A stretch of DNA of 64,000 bases, from assembly GCA_951217055.1 (NCBI GenBank), contig OX578282.1, forward strand, positions 22,007,106-22,071,105, written 5' to 3'. The DNA is from Gerris lacustris. Taxonomy: Eukaryota > Arthropoda > Insecta > Hemiptera > Gerridae. Below are positions 11,851 to 23,287 of this stretch, piece by piece. Positions within the stretch are counted from its first letter, which is position 1, and each line of letters starts with the position of its first letter. The notes beneath the pieces are model-generated. The model did not search any database. It was given only the letters and a program-made list of their open reading frames with translations, and was not told the DNA's origin. The position numbers were made by a program, and so were the translations under genes.

Positions 11851-12480
11851 TTAAATTTAGGTTTAACTATTGACTTGCTTTATTAATTATTTGTATTTCC
11901 TTAATATTAACCTAAAATTATTGTGAACTAGTTATTTCTTACTTTATTATAAAAAGCTTATATGCAATCTCCCACACACAGACATAAAATTCTGTTTGGT
12001 AACAATGATAGATGTTGACATCTCTATTAATAACGGAATCTGAGTGATCAGCGGGTAGATGGTCTCGTCGCTTATTTCAGGTTTCCGTTCATTGAGGGTC
12101 TTTCTCAAGGCTTAATGTGCATTTTAAGGAGACAAATACCTCAGATTCGTTTGCCGTTTTATAGTAGTCATAGAGTTGGCTTGGCTCGCTTTTTACTAAA
12201 CTAAAGGTCACACTCCCTTTTTACTAAACACAGGTCAGGTACTCACTTGCAGTCTAATGTGGTCTAGGCTATAAGTTGTCAGGATTGTAAAAAGGATCAT
12301 TACGGGGAGACGTCCAGAGTGATAAAATAACGGGTTTACCAACACGTAAAACTGATTCTACATCATTGGCTTTACATACAGTGAACCAGAATCATAGGTT
12401 TAACTTCAATAATGTTAAAGTGTTAGCACAGGAGTCGGAGCAGAGGTGACGTACATTGGAAATTATAATTATTAAGAATA

Positions 12481-12491
12481 CCCCCCCCCCC
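12481..12491. repeat. Poly-C run
   Basis: Eleven Cs; see the finding on long G/C homopolymers. Confidence 0.9.
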
Positions 12492-12611
12492 TTCACTTTT
12501 TAGAAGTTCTCCTAGACGCTCAAGCGATAGTCGCTGGACGATTATAGCTGAGGACTCCTCTTCTGAGTTTGCTTGTTACCGTTTTCCTAGCTGAGCGACT
12601 CTTAACATGCA

Positions 12612-13118
12612 AATTCAGAGGATTTACACGTTTTGAGTTCCCCTGAGTGAAAAAATGTGGTTTTAAAAAAAGTCTGTCAAAGATTTCTGTTTTTGTGTGT
12701 GTGTGTTTAAAAATTTGTATGTGTGTTGAGGGGCGCTGCTCCTCAAAATCTTTGAAGAAACGTGAAAACAAATTATTTCTCGAAAACGGTTCCGACGATT
12801 CTTATTACAAATAATTCTGAGATGTAGACAAATAAATAAAAATCTAACGATAGAAGCCTTTTTCCCGGGAAAAATCTAGTTCCTGAAAAAATAGTTTTAA
12901 TCGCTGACGGAGAGGCCAGGTTCGATTTCCCATTCCCACCGAGGAGAAGTTATTTGTATGATACATTTTGATAAAATGTTCAATAATAAATTAAATTTAC
13001 CTACCAAAACTGATAAATGGAAAACAATGTGCCAAAGAAAAAACATGGGTCTGTGGGTGTGTGTTCTTAAGTAATTAAGAACTCGATATAAGACAGTTTC
13101 TGAGTTGTCTCGGACCGA
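12612..13118 (+). mobile_element. Family A element, copy 2 (diverged)
   Basis: It is collinear with copies 1 and 3: GGATTTACACGTTTTGAG, a remnant of the CTGTC tract, GGGGCGCTGCTCCTC, CTCGAAAACGGTTCCGACGAT, TTTTTCCCGGGAAAAATCTAG, the B-box segment at 12,919-12,930, and the end GAGTTGTCTCGGACCGA. The hairpin end is lost and a GTGTGTG tract has expanded inside. Minus-strand frames here are incidental. Confidence 0.7.
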
Positions 13119-13579
13119 TGGTTTCCTTAATTCGTTTGAGCTTTTTTGCATCTTTATGTTAACATTTCTGAATTTTGTATGTTATAGACCCCTTGAAGAA
13201 GGTTTTTATTAAAGCCGAAACGTTGGGTTTTTGGAGGATGTTGTGAGGTGTTGTTTTTTGTGGCTAAAACCTGGGCTTGTTTAAAATTATATGATATATA
13301 CTCGTACGTTTTAAAACTTCAGTACACATGTTTTATACTTTTAATTTATTTTATTTCTCAAATACTTTAATTACATTTTGGAGATGATATGCTATTTTCT
13401 GCTGAAAAAAGTCACCATGTGTTGATGTAAAAACTTGACATATGTCCAAACCTTCTGCAAAAGAAAGGGAAAATAAAATAAAATAAATAACCACGAAGCA
13501 TTTATTCTGGGGGTTTAAACACCCCTAAGCTTTGTTAATGTGAAAAAAACATTCTTGAATAAAAAAATAAAATAAATAA

Positions 13580-13915
13580 AGGGGCTGCTGTCCGAAATCC
13601 TTTTATGCCCTCTTTCTGTTTAGGAAGCCTGCATAAGAACTTTGAGAGAGGCTAATCTGGATCTCCTCCTTCCCTTCGGATGAAACTAGCGAAACGGAAA
13701 ATCTAGAAAGCCCGTGGAGTAGGAAACATCCCCTTGCTTGAATATTAAATTCGGGTGGAATCCGGGTGCCGGAATCCGTAGCTGCAGGGGTTGGGCGGGG
13801 GTGCCCTAGCTCTGTTCGGTGCTGGATATTACAGCACTATTGGTTTCTCCCGTGCTTTCCTTTTCCTTTGCCTACATCTTGGTGCCTTTACCAGTGTAAA
13901 CTTGTAACTTCCAAC
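13580..13915. other. GC-richer block of unknown origin
   Basis: This block is clearly less AT-rich than its surroundings and contains GGGGTTGGGCGGGGGTGCCC and GGGTGGAATCCGGGTGCCGG. I see no second copy in the window and no long frame (63 codons at 13,766). A 5' region of a retrotransposon is one possibility; I cannot decide. Confidence 0.3.
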
Positions 13916-14262
13916 ACTCCTCAGTATTATATTATATTCAAATATTCCTATAGCTAAAACTCATATAAAAAAATATTTCTCTTTTATCAAAAACCCACAA
14001 TGTTTAAAAATTATTTTTCTACCTTAAGTAACAACAGAACTCTATTATGTTATTGCGTATTTCTTTAATTAAAAAATATAAATAATTGAATTATAATTAA
14101 TAATTATTGTTTAAAAGTCTAAATTTGGTTTAAAAGTTAAGTTTAATTTATGGTGGGACGTTTTCAGCTAATAATTTATTTTTTTAATTATTTTGGTTCC
14201 TGAAAGATCATAGTCTCATTTTAGCGAAAAATTAATCTCTTTGAGACAAATTCATTTTGCAT

Positions 14263-15230
14263 AAATAGACTGCCAAATGGTGTGGCACATAGCTTCCTCG
14301 CATCCTATCACGTACTTTATTGATTTTATGCTTTTATAAGCCATTATTGTCTAGTTTGTTTAATTGTTCCCCCGTTTTTACTGGCCTTATATTACTTTGC
14401 TTTGTAAGTTTCATCGCACATTTCCGTTTCCCCAATTTTGAACCACTTCCCGTGATTCAATCTTCCCCAAATTTTGCACATAGAAACAACTATGGTGAAG
14501 AATACAGAAACCAAAAAAAAAAAATGGCGGCAAATATATTTGCTTTTTAAGTTTCATCGCACACCTATTACCCCAATTTTGAACCTCTTATCGTCATTCA
14601 ATCTTTCCCAAATTTTGGACATAGATACAAATAAGGTGAAGAATACAGAAACCAAAAAAACAAAAAAAAAAAAAAAAAAAAAAGGTTGAAAATAAGATCA
14701 GTTTTGAAAAATAGCATTTTTATATTAATTATTTACTCTGTCAAAATTGTTTTGATTGTTTACACAAATTAAAGATTAAATATCAATTTAGCAAAAGTTA
14801 ATAAGCACAGACGGTTCAAATTATACTGGTGCTATCTGCGGGTTACTTTTGATAAACTATAAATGTTTAATACAAATGAGATAAGTAGGTACTTTTGAAG
14901 CTATAGGTGTATAATAAATCTATATTTGTACGCAAGTGGAAGAGAAACAAATGAGCGCAGAAGGTTATAACTTTTATGGGACCAGCAATATGCTAATTAT
15001 GACTTACCATACAAATTTAATTAAAATTAGACATGTAGTTTTTAAGATATGTTGGTTCGCAAAAATTCGCAAAAAAACGCAAGACAGACCGACAGAAAGA
15101 CGAAACTAAAAATGTTCCCTGATGACTGGAACGGATTTCTGTCTTGGAATTTTTGGAAATCGGGGACTTAAAATATGTTCGTTCTTCAGAACGATCACAT
15201 AGCTTCCGTTACCTTTGGTAAGCTCGGAAG
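14263..15230 (-). mobile_element. Family B element, copy with internal tandem insertion
   Basis: Both ends of the family are present. The left end is AATAGACTGCCAAATGGTG then TGGCACATAGCTTCCTCGC; the right end is ATCACATAGCTTCCGTTACC then TTTGGTAAGCTCGGAAG, with the terminal hairpin-like TTACC/GGTAA arms. Between them lie ACAGACCGACAGA at about 15,083 and the conserved TATGGGACCAGCAATATGC block. Unlike other B copies it contains two tandem units of about 143 bp (14,398-14,540 and 14,541-about 14,680), each with AGTTTCATCGCACA and CCCAAATTTTG. Confidence 0.7.
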
Positions 15231-15693
15231 CAACAAAAAAAAGTTAGTTAACTGAGAGCCTATTTTCGGACTCGTTTAATGCATAAAACTTTTTGTGCCA
15301 TTGCAATACTTCCACTCTTATATACTTTATAAATTAACTAATAAATACCGATGCCGATTTTGTGTACCGTGGTTTCCTTTACTAATGTAAAAAAAAGAAT
15401 CTTCTAACTTGCAAAAATATGCAATTGTATCAGTTGTGTTAGTGCAGTACAAATGATAAAATAAGAAGTCAATAAAAGTATTTAAGAAGGTCTTGCATAA
15501 TATGTTAATCCGTAAGAATTTCGAAAGCCCAATTCCTCACTGTAGGGGAGATAGATTGAAAAAGATAATTTGTCGTTTAACTGAACTGAATTAAAAGCTC
15601 GTTTACATTCGGAATTGATAGTGGCTCAAACAGTTTAGTTTGGTATTTATATCAAAAGCAATGTGTCTAGGATTTGTTACAACACAATACCTC

Positions 15694-16042
15694 CTAAACG
15701 TTATCACTGTATCTCTGAATGTGTACAACGTCATTTAATTTTAAATGTGAGAGGTTGATACATTTTTTTTCTCGTCCGAAAGAATTCCAATAATCCACCC
15801 TATCGTGTCGAATCTTAACCGCTACATCCATAACCTTGTCCTTGGCTTCTTGACTCAAATGGACCTTTTTAATATTTATTGCATTTGGCATTTTCCTGTT
15901 TCTTAGAAGTTGATCCCGATAAATTGGTTGTAGATAAAGATCTGGTATCAATTTGTGTCGATTAATTTGGACAAAAATAAAAAAAGAGTTTGATTCACTA
16001 CATTGAAACCAATTTGGAAATAACGAGCTTCTGTTATAAATT
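15694..16042 (-). CDS. Candidate 3'-terminal coding exon, unrecognised protein
   Basis: Reading from the minus strand, a pyrimidine/AT-rich stretch ending TATTACAG is a plausible splice acceptor, and the following 349 bp are open to a TAA stop at 15,694-15,696. The first base completes a codon, then 115 residues follow. The peptide has balanced, protein-like composition with Trp, Cys, Asp, Glu, His and Arg. It includes the segments NRHKLIPDLYLQPIYRD and KKVHLSQEAKDKVMDVAVK, and ends HIQRYSDNV. A frame this long with this composition stands out from the Phe/Ile/Lys/Asn-rich chance frames elsewhere. I do not recognise the family. No upstream exon was identified; the adjacent 16,141-16,660 is a repeat. 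It could instead be a relic of an unidentified transposon protein. Confidence 0.4.
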
Positions 16043-16140
16043 CTGTAATATTAATTAATTTATAAAAAAAAAATAAATAAATAAATAAAAAGTTTAATAT
16101 TATCTGGTTTATTTTTGCTAAATACTAAATATTATTTATC

Positions 16141-16660
16141 AACGATTGATATGAAATATAAACATTATATCTCTGTTTAGATGCGTAGAAAGTGATTCTT
16201 TTCGTAGTTGTATTCATTCTTCACCTTAACGCACGATTAACGTGTTCGTTTACATTTAGCAAAACTAATTTGTAAAACTAAATTTGTTGTTTGTTTAATA
16301 AAGTAACTGTTTATATTGATCGAACGACAATGAGTTATTTAAGTTGATTATGACAAAAATGAGGAGAATAATACGCCTCCCGAAATAATTAATTCGGCAC
16401 AAAATACAATTAATGAATTTATGTCATCTTTATCATAAGAGAAATACGAACTTACATACAGGAAGTTTATTAAATTTTTTTTCTGTATTTATTATTATAA
16501 TCCAACAATCGTAGATAAAGTACGGTACGCAACTCGTGCGAAAACTGTATTTTGCTTTGCTGGTGTGGTTTTACTACCCTCGTTATCGCTCGGGTGCAAA
16601 TTCAACACTCGTATGTAAAATGCTACTTTCCCCGCTAGACGCGTAATGTACTATTAAAGT
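16141..16660 (+). mobile_element. Family H element, copy 3 (carries recombinase-like relic)
   Basis: This matches, in reverse complement, both units at 49,008-50,130. It starts near CGATTGATATGAAATATAAAC and ends near GACGCGTAATGTACTATTA. The frame at about 16,333-16,500 encodes the same peptide as the 49.1-kb copy (NSAQNT...MSSLS...EKYELTYRKF) but is broken by TAA at 16,436-16,438. Confidence 0.7.
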
Positions 16661-16689
16661 TTACACAGTAAAATTTTGTAGTTGTTAAA

Positions 16690-16900
16690 GAAAACATTTG
16701 AAATTTGGTCTAATAATAGGCTTAATGTGATTTTTGAGATTTAGTGGTTCGTGAAATGTTGAACGACAGACTGACAGACAGACACGTGACCAAAAGTGAT
16801 CTCCGTTGTCTGAATAGGATACCTGTGTAGGAATTTATAAATTCGAAGGCATTAAAATACAATAATTCCGTTACCTTTGGTGTTCTCGGAAACAATAAAT
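16690..16900 (-). repeat. Family B fragment
   Basis: It contains GACAGACTGACAGACAGACA and ends with CCGTTACCTTTGGTGTTCTCGG, the degraded hairpin end of family B. Confidence 0.5.
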
Positions 16901-17270
16901 AATAAATAGAAATCACTTTCCTGTTATAGGGTTGAAAACATTTCAATTATTTGTTTTTAAGCATGCCAATGTAACCTGCAGGTGAACACCTGCTTTAATT
17001 TCTCACAGGAAACATGTGTTTACTAAAGATTTTAACTAACGCAACATGCATTTATATTTTTAAGATGCTTATTATTTATTGTTCTGTGATTTGATTTATT
17101 TATAACTTATGATCTTTGATTTTAAAATCAATTGAAAATTTACATGTGAAATCAATAAACTTTTCTTTTTTCTTTAAACGTTAAATTTGTGATTTGTATG
17201 TATGTGATGTCAAGGATAAAAAAGTTCGTGCTGATGTAATAAAATAGAAGAATGTAAGAAAAATATTACA

Positions 17271-17275
<5 letters not shown>

Positions 17276-17345
<70 letters not shown>
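17276..17345. repeat. (TA)n tract
   Basis: About 70 bp of uninterrupted TA. Confidence 0.95.
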
Positions 17346-17349
<4 letters not shown>

Positions 17350-17350
<1 letters not shown>

Positions 17351-19540
17351 GTATAGAAAGGAAAACTATTTTTGATCGTTATTTATTTTTAAGACATAAA
17401 AAAACCTTGATGTTTTATGATATTTTTCTTTTTTTAGAAAGTTTATTTTATGTATCATTACACATGAAGTGTATTATTTATTTTTCATGAACATTTATGT
17501 ATTTTTACGACTTTGTCATGAAATAAAAAATGATTAAAAAAAAAGTTTTAATAAAAATGTGTCGATGTTCGGAACTTTAAGGAGGTCGAAAGCAAACTCT
17601 CTTCTCTTATTCGAACAAAATAAACTATTTATTGTATCCTTTAGTATAAAATATACTCGGGATATATACACCCCCGAGAGTCTTGTCTTTCTAGCTTGGT
17701 ATAAGACTCCGGTGCGGTGCGGCTTCAAGTCGTAAATATACTGGAAAAGGAACCCTTTAAAATAAAATAAAAACAACTATTTGAACAACGGATTTGAACT
17801 GATTGTATTTAATGGTTGATATAAACAGGATATAAAAAAGGAAAAGAGAAAAGAAATGGTGCCTCATAATAAATTAGTGAATAATAAATAAGGAAAAGGT
17901 GATTTTTATTTTTTTTAATAAATGATGCATAAAAACAGTGGAAGAATAAAAAGTTCTATTCTTGAAGGTTTTAAAATATAAAAATAAGCATTCACAAAAT
18001 GGATTTGCCTAAAATAAAACTAGCAGCTGAAATATGTTATAGAGTTATTTGAATATGTTTATAATTATTAATATGACTAGGATAAGGCGTGGATAATTTC
18101 CTATACTGGTCCTAAAATTAGAGTGTGCTCTGACAGCCTGGGAAAATCGAAAAAATAGAGAGTAGGAGTTAATAAGAGCTCGAGATTTTTTTAGTAGAAG
18201 GTAGGGCCAACAACCAAAAATATCACTGACGGAGTTGCCTCCTAAAGGCCTAGTGGCCTTATTTCCTTACTTCCTGGTTACAAACATATTTTGGTTATTT
18301 TTTGTTCAATTTAAACATTATGCACTGGATTAACTTGAATCGAATCAAGCCGTCATGATATTCTTCACACCCAGAGATTGTGGTCACAAATTTCTAAAAT
18401 ACAGAATTTCTTTCCCTTTCTAAAACACAGAACTCTTATCAGCAACTAGGTAAATCATTATTTATATTATCACGGGAATTTAAAACATTTAACTCCTTAA
18501 AGTTTGGGCTTAATACCTCTTTTGTCTTTTTACTTATATATTTATTTTTATCGAATGTATTCGACTGTTTGCTCTTTTATATAGGTGTCTTTTCATTTAT
18601 TTTGAGAAAATCTTCCATTCCTTTTTATTTTCTTTCTGTTTATTTATTTTTTATTTTTTATTTTTCTTCTATGGCGAAAAACTTACCCGTTTTGTCTTCC
18701 CATTGGCACAGCATTAATTAATAGGGAATTCCTTCAGGTATAGGTGCTCGTTATTTAGTGGCCGTCCTTCTTGCCGACACATGCCTCGGCTTTATAAGAC
18801 AGTTAGATGCCGCTAGCAGGTATTTCTATAGGCCGGGAATTTTACATGGATTGGTTAATCGAGGAGCAAATAGTCGTAAATCTATCTTCGGCTCTCATTT
18901 ACATTCTTGATAGAGGACACTTAAAGAAAGAAAAACATTTTTATAATGTTTATTACGCAGTGGTTCTTGTTGATTTGAGTAATATAACAGAATATGTCGT
19001 ACCTTCATATGAATATTACAAGTTTAAGAATGGCATTGCTCTGATATAATTAACTTTATATAAAAATCCGAATTGCAGATGAAGTATCGAGTTACAACAC
19101 TATTAACTTATGGCTTTTTGCAGAGAATTTTAATGGTGCTTTATTTGAATGCCAAATGGAATATTGATATACGTCAATCCCCGCCTTAGGTCATTTTCAA
19201 TATTCGATTTAAAATGAAAATTTAATTGCTGTTGTGTATTGAAATACGCATATTTTTGTCTTATACCTTGTAGAAATAGTAGCATGACATTGAGATTTTA
19301 TGTGATGCTTCCTGCAAATTATAAATTGTTGACGAAGTATTAAAAAAAAATCAATATCACCTTAAGCATTTTCACAATGTTATGTTCGTTTAAGTTCATG
19401 AAGCTGAAGTTGAATACTTCATTTGAATTTATAGATGAGATTTTTCTTTGCGTGCTTTGCGAAATACGTGTGGAAATTTTAGATATAATTCAGAAACATA
19501 CGATTATTATGTCTATACTTTTTCAATGTTGGGTCCATTG
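17350..19540. other. Stretch without a supported gene
   Basis: An 80-codon ATG-started frame at 18,807-19,049 (+) has a fairly protein-like composition (MPLAGISIGREFYMDWLIEE at its start). It is preceded by in-frame stops and has no clear splice sites, so I do not call it a gene. Nothing else is recognisable. Confidence 0.4.
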
Positions 19541-19560
19541 AGCAAACACGAGTTGGACAA

Positions 19561-19750
19561 CCAAACTTTGACACGTGTGTTGGTCAGTTAACCAAACTTT
19601 GACACGTGTGTTGGTCAGTTAACCAAACTTTGACAAGTGTGTTGGTCAGTTAACCAAACTTTGACGCCTGTGTTGGTCAGTTAACCAAACTTTGACACGT
19701 GTGTTGGTCAGTTAACCAAACTTTGACACGTGTGTTGGTCAGTTAACCAA
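19561..19750. repeat. Tandem array, 31-bp unit, six copies
   Basis: Six copies of a 31-bp unit begin CCAAACTTTGACACG and end GTGTTGGTCAGTTAA. Starts are at 19,561, 19,592, 19,623, 19,654, 19,685 and 19,716. Most units contain ACACGTGT, an E-box palindrome, and the junctions contain GTTAAC. Units three and four differ inside the E-box (ACAAGTGT, ACGCCTGT). Confidence 0.95.
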
Positions 19751-19860
19751 GTATCATTCTCTGGGATCATGGATTTTTATCAAACCACCATGAGAGTGTC
19801 TGTGATCTTGGTTTATTCTGATAGAAAGCTGCTAACACACTTTCGCGAAGCTCCCCATTT

Positions 19861-20035
19861 TAACTTTCTTACATAATAAGAAAGTATTGTGATTGCGCGC
19901 ATATTCGATTTTGGATTTACACGTTTGAGGTCCACTGAGTCCAAAAAAAGTGTTTCTTTTAAATGCCTGACTGTCATCTGTCATCTGTGCAGACGCGTGG
20001 AGCTTAAACTACTGAGCTGATTTTGATGAAAATGA
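19861..20035 (+). repeat. Family A fragment, hairpin-end part
   Basis: It starts TAACTTTCTTACATAATAAG, then AAAGTATTGTGATTGCGCGC, GGATTTACACGTTTGAGG and GCAGACGCGTGGAGCTTAAA, in family A order. It breaks off after the GATTTTGATGAAAATG core. Confidence 0.65.
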
Positions 20036-20315
20036 AACGGGCGGCTCTGTCTGGGAAATAAATCCAGATCTATGGTTCTTTTTACCGCCAATATTGCAAT
20101 TTGAGCGCCAAACTTTCTTTAACAAAAAAATATCTCCCATCCCCTAACCTACCTATAACGGCTAGACATAAAATTATGAAATTATAAATGCAAATACCTT
20201 ATAGTGGGGCGATGAAAATTTCTAGAAAAAATTAATTTAACTTTTCGTTATTACCGATGAAAAAACATTGTGACCCCTATTTTCTGTCCTCTTACTTTCC
20301 ACTATTATTTTTTTT

Positions 20316-20328
20316 GGGGGGGGGGGGG
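20316..20328. repeat. Poly-G run
   Basis: Thirteen Gs directly after a T run. Confidence 0.9.
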
Positions 20329-20329
20329 A

Positions 20330-20490
20330 TTTAAACCATTTAAATTTTTTAATTTCATATAGGGTGGAATGGGGAAATAATAAATTGTTATTTCAGCATA
20401 TAATTATGTATATGCGTAATAACTTACGTACCACTATAGTAATTGGATGCAAGTGCTTCCCTGTGATTTTTATATATAATGATGGAAAGA
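20330..20490 (-). repeat. Family I fragment
   Basis: GTACCACTATAGTAATTGG, GATGCAAGTGCTTCCCTGTG and ATTTTTAT are the reverse complement of 54.11-54.19 kb. The remainder is diverged. Confidence 0.45.
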
Positions 20491-20499
20491 AAACTTTAG

Positions 20500-22250
20500 C
20501 CTGAACCAATTATTTGACAGGTAAAAAAAATTTACAAAATGTATTATAAATTCTGTGGAAGCTTTCTTATTTAAAGGACGTTAAAAGAAAATAGGGAATG
20601 TTCAAATTTAAAAGTAAGTTTTTATAAAAAATATTTTGTTCTTATTTTTGTCTTAATTATTGTCTTATAATGCTCAATAATAATCCTAAAATCAAAATAA
20701 TAACTAGTTCGTCTGGCTATCTTCTTACTACCTTATCTATTAAAATTTTAAAATGTAGGTTTTTTTTCTTTTAAAAATAAATAAAAACAATAAAATGCAG
20801 GGTTGCTGCAGTTTTATCATTTTTCTTTTTTTCCAACTCTCCCTGTAATTAGCAGCAATCCTCTTTTCATTGCATTAAGAGTACATTTATTAGATTTTCC
20901 TGGCGTGAGAAAAATGTATAAGAAATATACTGCAATGAATTCATTTAACATATAATATACACATTTGAATTACAAATTTTTCAGTTCATGATTTCCATTA
21001 TTCTAATCTTATCTGTCCTGCACATTTAGTTAAGATAGCAACTTAAGATTAATCAAAATTTAAATTTAGCTTAATTGTTTGAGAAAATCATTTGAAAAAA
21101 TCAAAACCTCAACCATATTACCTCTAGTAGTACTAAGTAAATGTTCATTTTATTTGGAATAAAGAAAGTTTATTTTCAAATATATATTTTTTTTTTAAAA
21201 TAATCTAATGCAATTATGTCGTAAACCTCTTTTTAATCAACATTTATGCTAGAGAAAGTTTAGAGTTAATCAACACTGTATTCTCTTGCCCTCTCTTCCT
21301 TACAATGTTGTTTTGTTGTCGACAAGATCATCCATCTCTCCCTTCATTGTTCATTCAACAGCTTTCAGTTTAATGAAAATTGTTTTTTCTTATCAACTGA
21401 TAATATCTTAAGACCCTTAGACCATAAAAATAATAATATAAACATCTCAACTTGAATTAAAATAATAACTGGATACAAGATATACACTGCTTAATCTTTT
21501 ACAATCTTAAGTTTTATAGTTTATATTTTTTGTTTTTAGTTAAGTCTATAACATTTTATTCGTCCTTATGTAATTTTTTACTGTCTTTTTGAAAGAATAA
21601 ACAAACAGAAGTTCTGGTAGCTAACAATACCTGTACAATTAGCAGAGTAGAAGGACCTCCTTAGTCCATCTCGTTAACCCACCTCGATGGAATGAAGAGT
21701 CGTATTTTATTTGACAATCAAGAGCTCGTTTCATCCAAGGCTCGGTTCAGTTTAGAAATATAAAAGTTTGTTTTAACTTACCTAAAGGGGATTTTAATGG
21801 CGGACGGCTGTTAACTCAGCCTTCTGTTCTGCTTTTTTATTTATTTTTTTTAATCGTGGAAAATTTACGATTTGACTTGAGCTTGTTTATTTTCATATTC
21901 AATGAAGCTCTCTTGATTGGAATAAGGATAGGAGGGAGGTTTTTTTTGTCTTGGGTTATAATTATCAGGCAGGTTAATAAAAAAGATAGGATAACGATGG
22001 ATTAATTGGAATATGATAGACCCTCGAGCTGTCATTTTTTTTATGCTATAAAAACATAATAGTTTGTTGAATATACTTTAACTCTGCATTTTTTTTTTTT
22101 AAATCTATTAGAACATAAAAAGCATTTACTTGCCAATATAGAAAAAAACAAATAACTATAAAATATTTTTCAATGATCTCATGTATGTTTATTTTCTGAC
22201 ATAAATCGTTTATACATTGATAGACGTTGATATAAATGAATAAATATATA
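20500..22250. other. Stretch without recognisable gene
   Basis: AT-rich DNA with no repeat partner in the window and no supported coding region. Confidence 0.5.
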
Positions 22251-22257
22251 TCTTTTG

Positions 22258-22774
22258 AAGGAAACCGCGTCAAAGCTTATGTGAATCCCAATGTTTCGCA
22301 CCCTCTTTTGGAGGAAACCGCGTCAAAGCTTTTGTAAATCCCAATATTTCACACCCTCTTTTGAAGGAAACCGCGTCCAAAGCTTATGTAAATCCCACTA
22401 TTTTGCACCCTCTTTTGGAGGAAACTACGTCAAAGCTTATGTAAATCCCAATGTATCGCACCCTCTTTTGGAGGAAGCTACGTCAAAGCTTATGTGAATC
22501 CCAAGGTTTCGCACCCTCTTTTGGAGGAAACCGGGACAAAGCTTACGTGAATCCCAAGGTTTCGCACCCTATTTGGAGGAAACCGCGTCAAAGCTTATGT
22601 GAATCCCAATGTTTCGCACCCTCTTTTGGAGGAAACCGCGTCAAAGCTTATGTGAATCCCAAGGTTTCGCACCCTCCTTTGGAGGAAACCGGGACAAAGC
22701 TTACGTGAATCCCAATGTTTCGCACCCTCTTTTGGAGGAAATCGCGTCAAAGCTTATGTGAATCCCAATGTTTC
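22258..22774. repeat. Tandem array, 53-bp unit, about 9.8 copies
   Basis: The unit runs GAGGAAACCGCGTCAAAGCT, then TATGTGAATCCCAATGTTTC, then GCACCCTCTTTTG. Starts are at 22,258, 22,311, 22,364, 22,418, 22,471, 22,524, 22,576, 22,629, 22,682 and 22,735. Every complete unit contains AAGCTT. Two variants exist, CCGCGTCAAAG and CCGGGACAAAG; the latter appears in units 6 and 9, each with TTACGTGAATCCC. The unit is not a multiple of three and the frames that cross it are broken, so it is not a protein repeat. Confidence 0.97.
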
Positions 22775-22895
22775 AGAAACCATTCGCAAGGGAGTAGCTC
22801 ATGAAGAGATTACTTTGCAACTCATGACTAACTTCCTTGAGAATTATCTCTGTATTGGGTTCGAGACCTTTGAGATTATCAAATTCTCTTAAGCG
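22775..22895 (+). pseudogene. Possible coding remnant directly after the 53-bp array
   Basis: From the last array unit a frame runs open to TAA at about 22,890. It encodes a segment starting SETIRKGVAHEEITLQLMTN and ending EIIKFS, about 37 residues with protein-like composition. I do not recognise it. It could be the tail of a transposon or virus-like protein, or chance. Confidence 0.2.
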
Positions 22896-22965
22896 GTACC
22901 CTCCGGCAGAATGAGTGGAAGATCTAGATTTATTTGAATATGGCCGCGAAAACCTACGCTCTAGA

Positions 22966-23287
22966 GGAATAACACAAACTGTCTCTCCACGTAAATTTAA
23001 ATGACTTTAATATCAAATCAGCTTTCAGCCTTCAAAAGGCGATCACCAGTGCCTATTGCAGAAGAAAAAGAGTTACATTAATAAAAAGATTTAGTGAGAG
23101 GTGAGTATACTTCATGTCGGAGATCGATGTGAGACACAAGACGTGTAACTCTTTTTCTTCCGCAATAGGCACTGATGATCTTTTGAAGGCTGAAAGCTGC
23201 TAGGACATTAAAGTCATTTAAATTTATTTGGAGAGACAGTTTGCGTTATTCCTTTAAGATGTCCTTCATATAGATGCTCCTGTATCT
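22966..23287. mobile_element. Fold-back insertion with 15-bp flanking duplication
   Basis: Arms of about 112 bp (22,966-23,077) and 109 bp (23,144-23,252) are inverted copies of each other. They share ACAAACTGTCTCTCCA/TGGAGAGACAGTTTG, TTTCAGCCTTCAAAAG and GAAGAAAAAGAGTTACA. A 66-bp spacer lies between them, and 35 bp follow the right arm. AACCTACGCTCTAGA occurs exactly at 22,951-22,965 and again at 23,288-23,302, so the whole unit is framed by a 15-bp direct repeat. That length fits target-primed retroposition better than a cut-and-paste transposon. Confidence 0.8.

Noticed and set aside
18807..19049. 80-codon frame as a host exon
   Set aside because: Composition is fair, but stops precede it in frame and there are no convincing splice sites or recognised similarity.
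19561..19750. CRISPR-like array
   Set aside because: The units are contiguous tandem copies without unique spacers, in a eukaryotic sequence. The 53-bp array was rejected for the same reason.
22291..22708. Possible repeat protein encoded by the 53-bp array
   Set aside because: The unit length is not a multiple of three, indels shift the frame and one of the three unit frames contains a stop.
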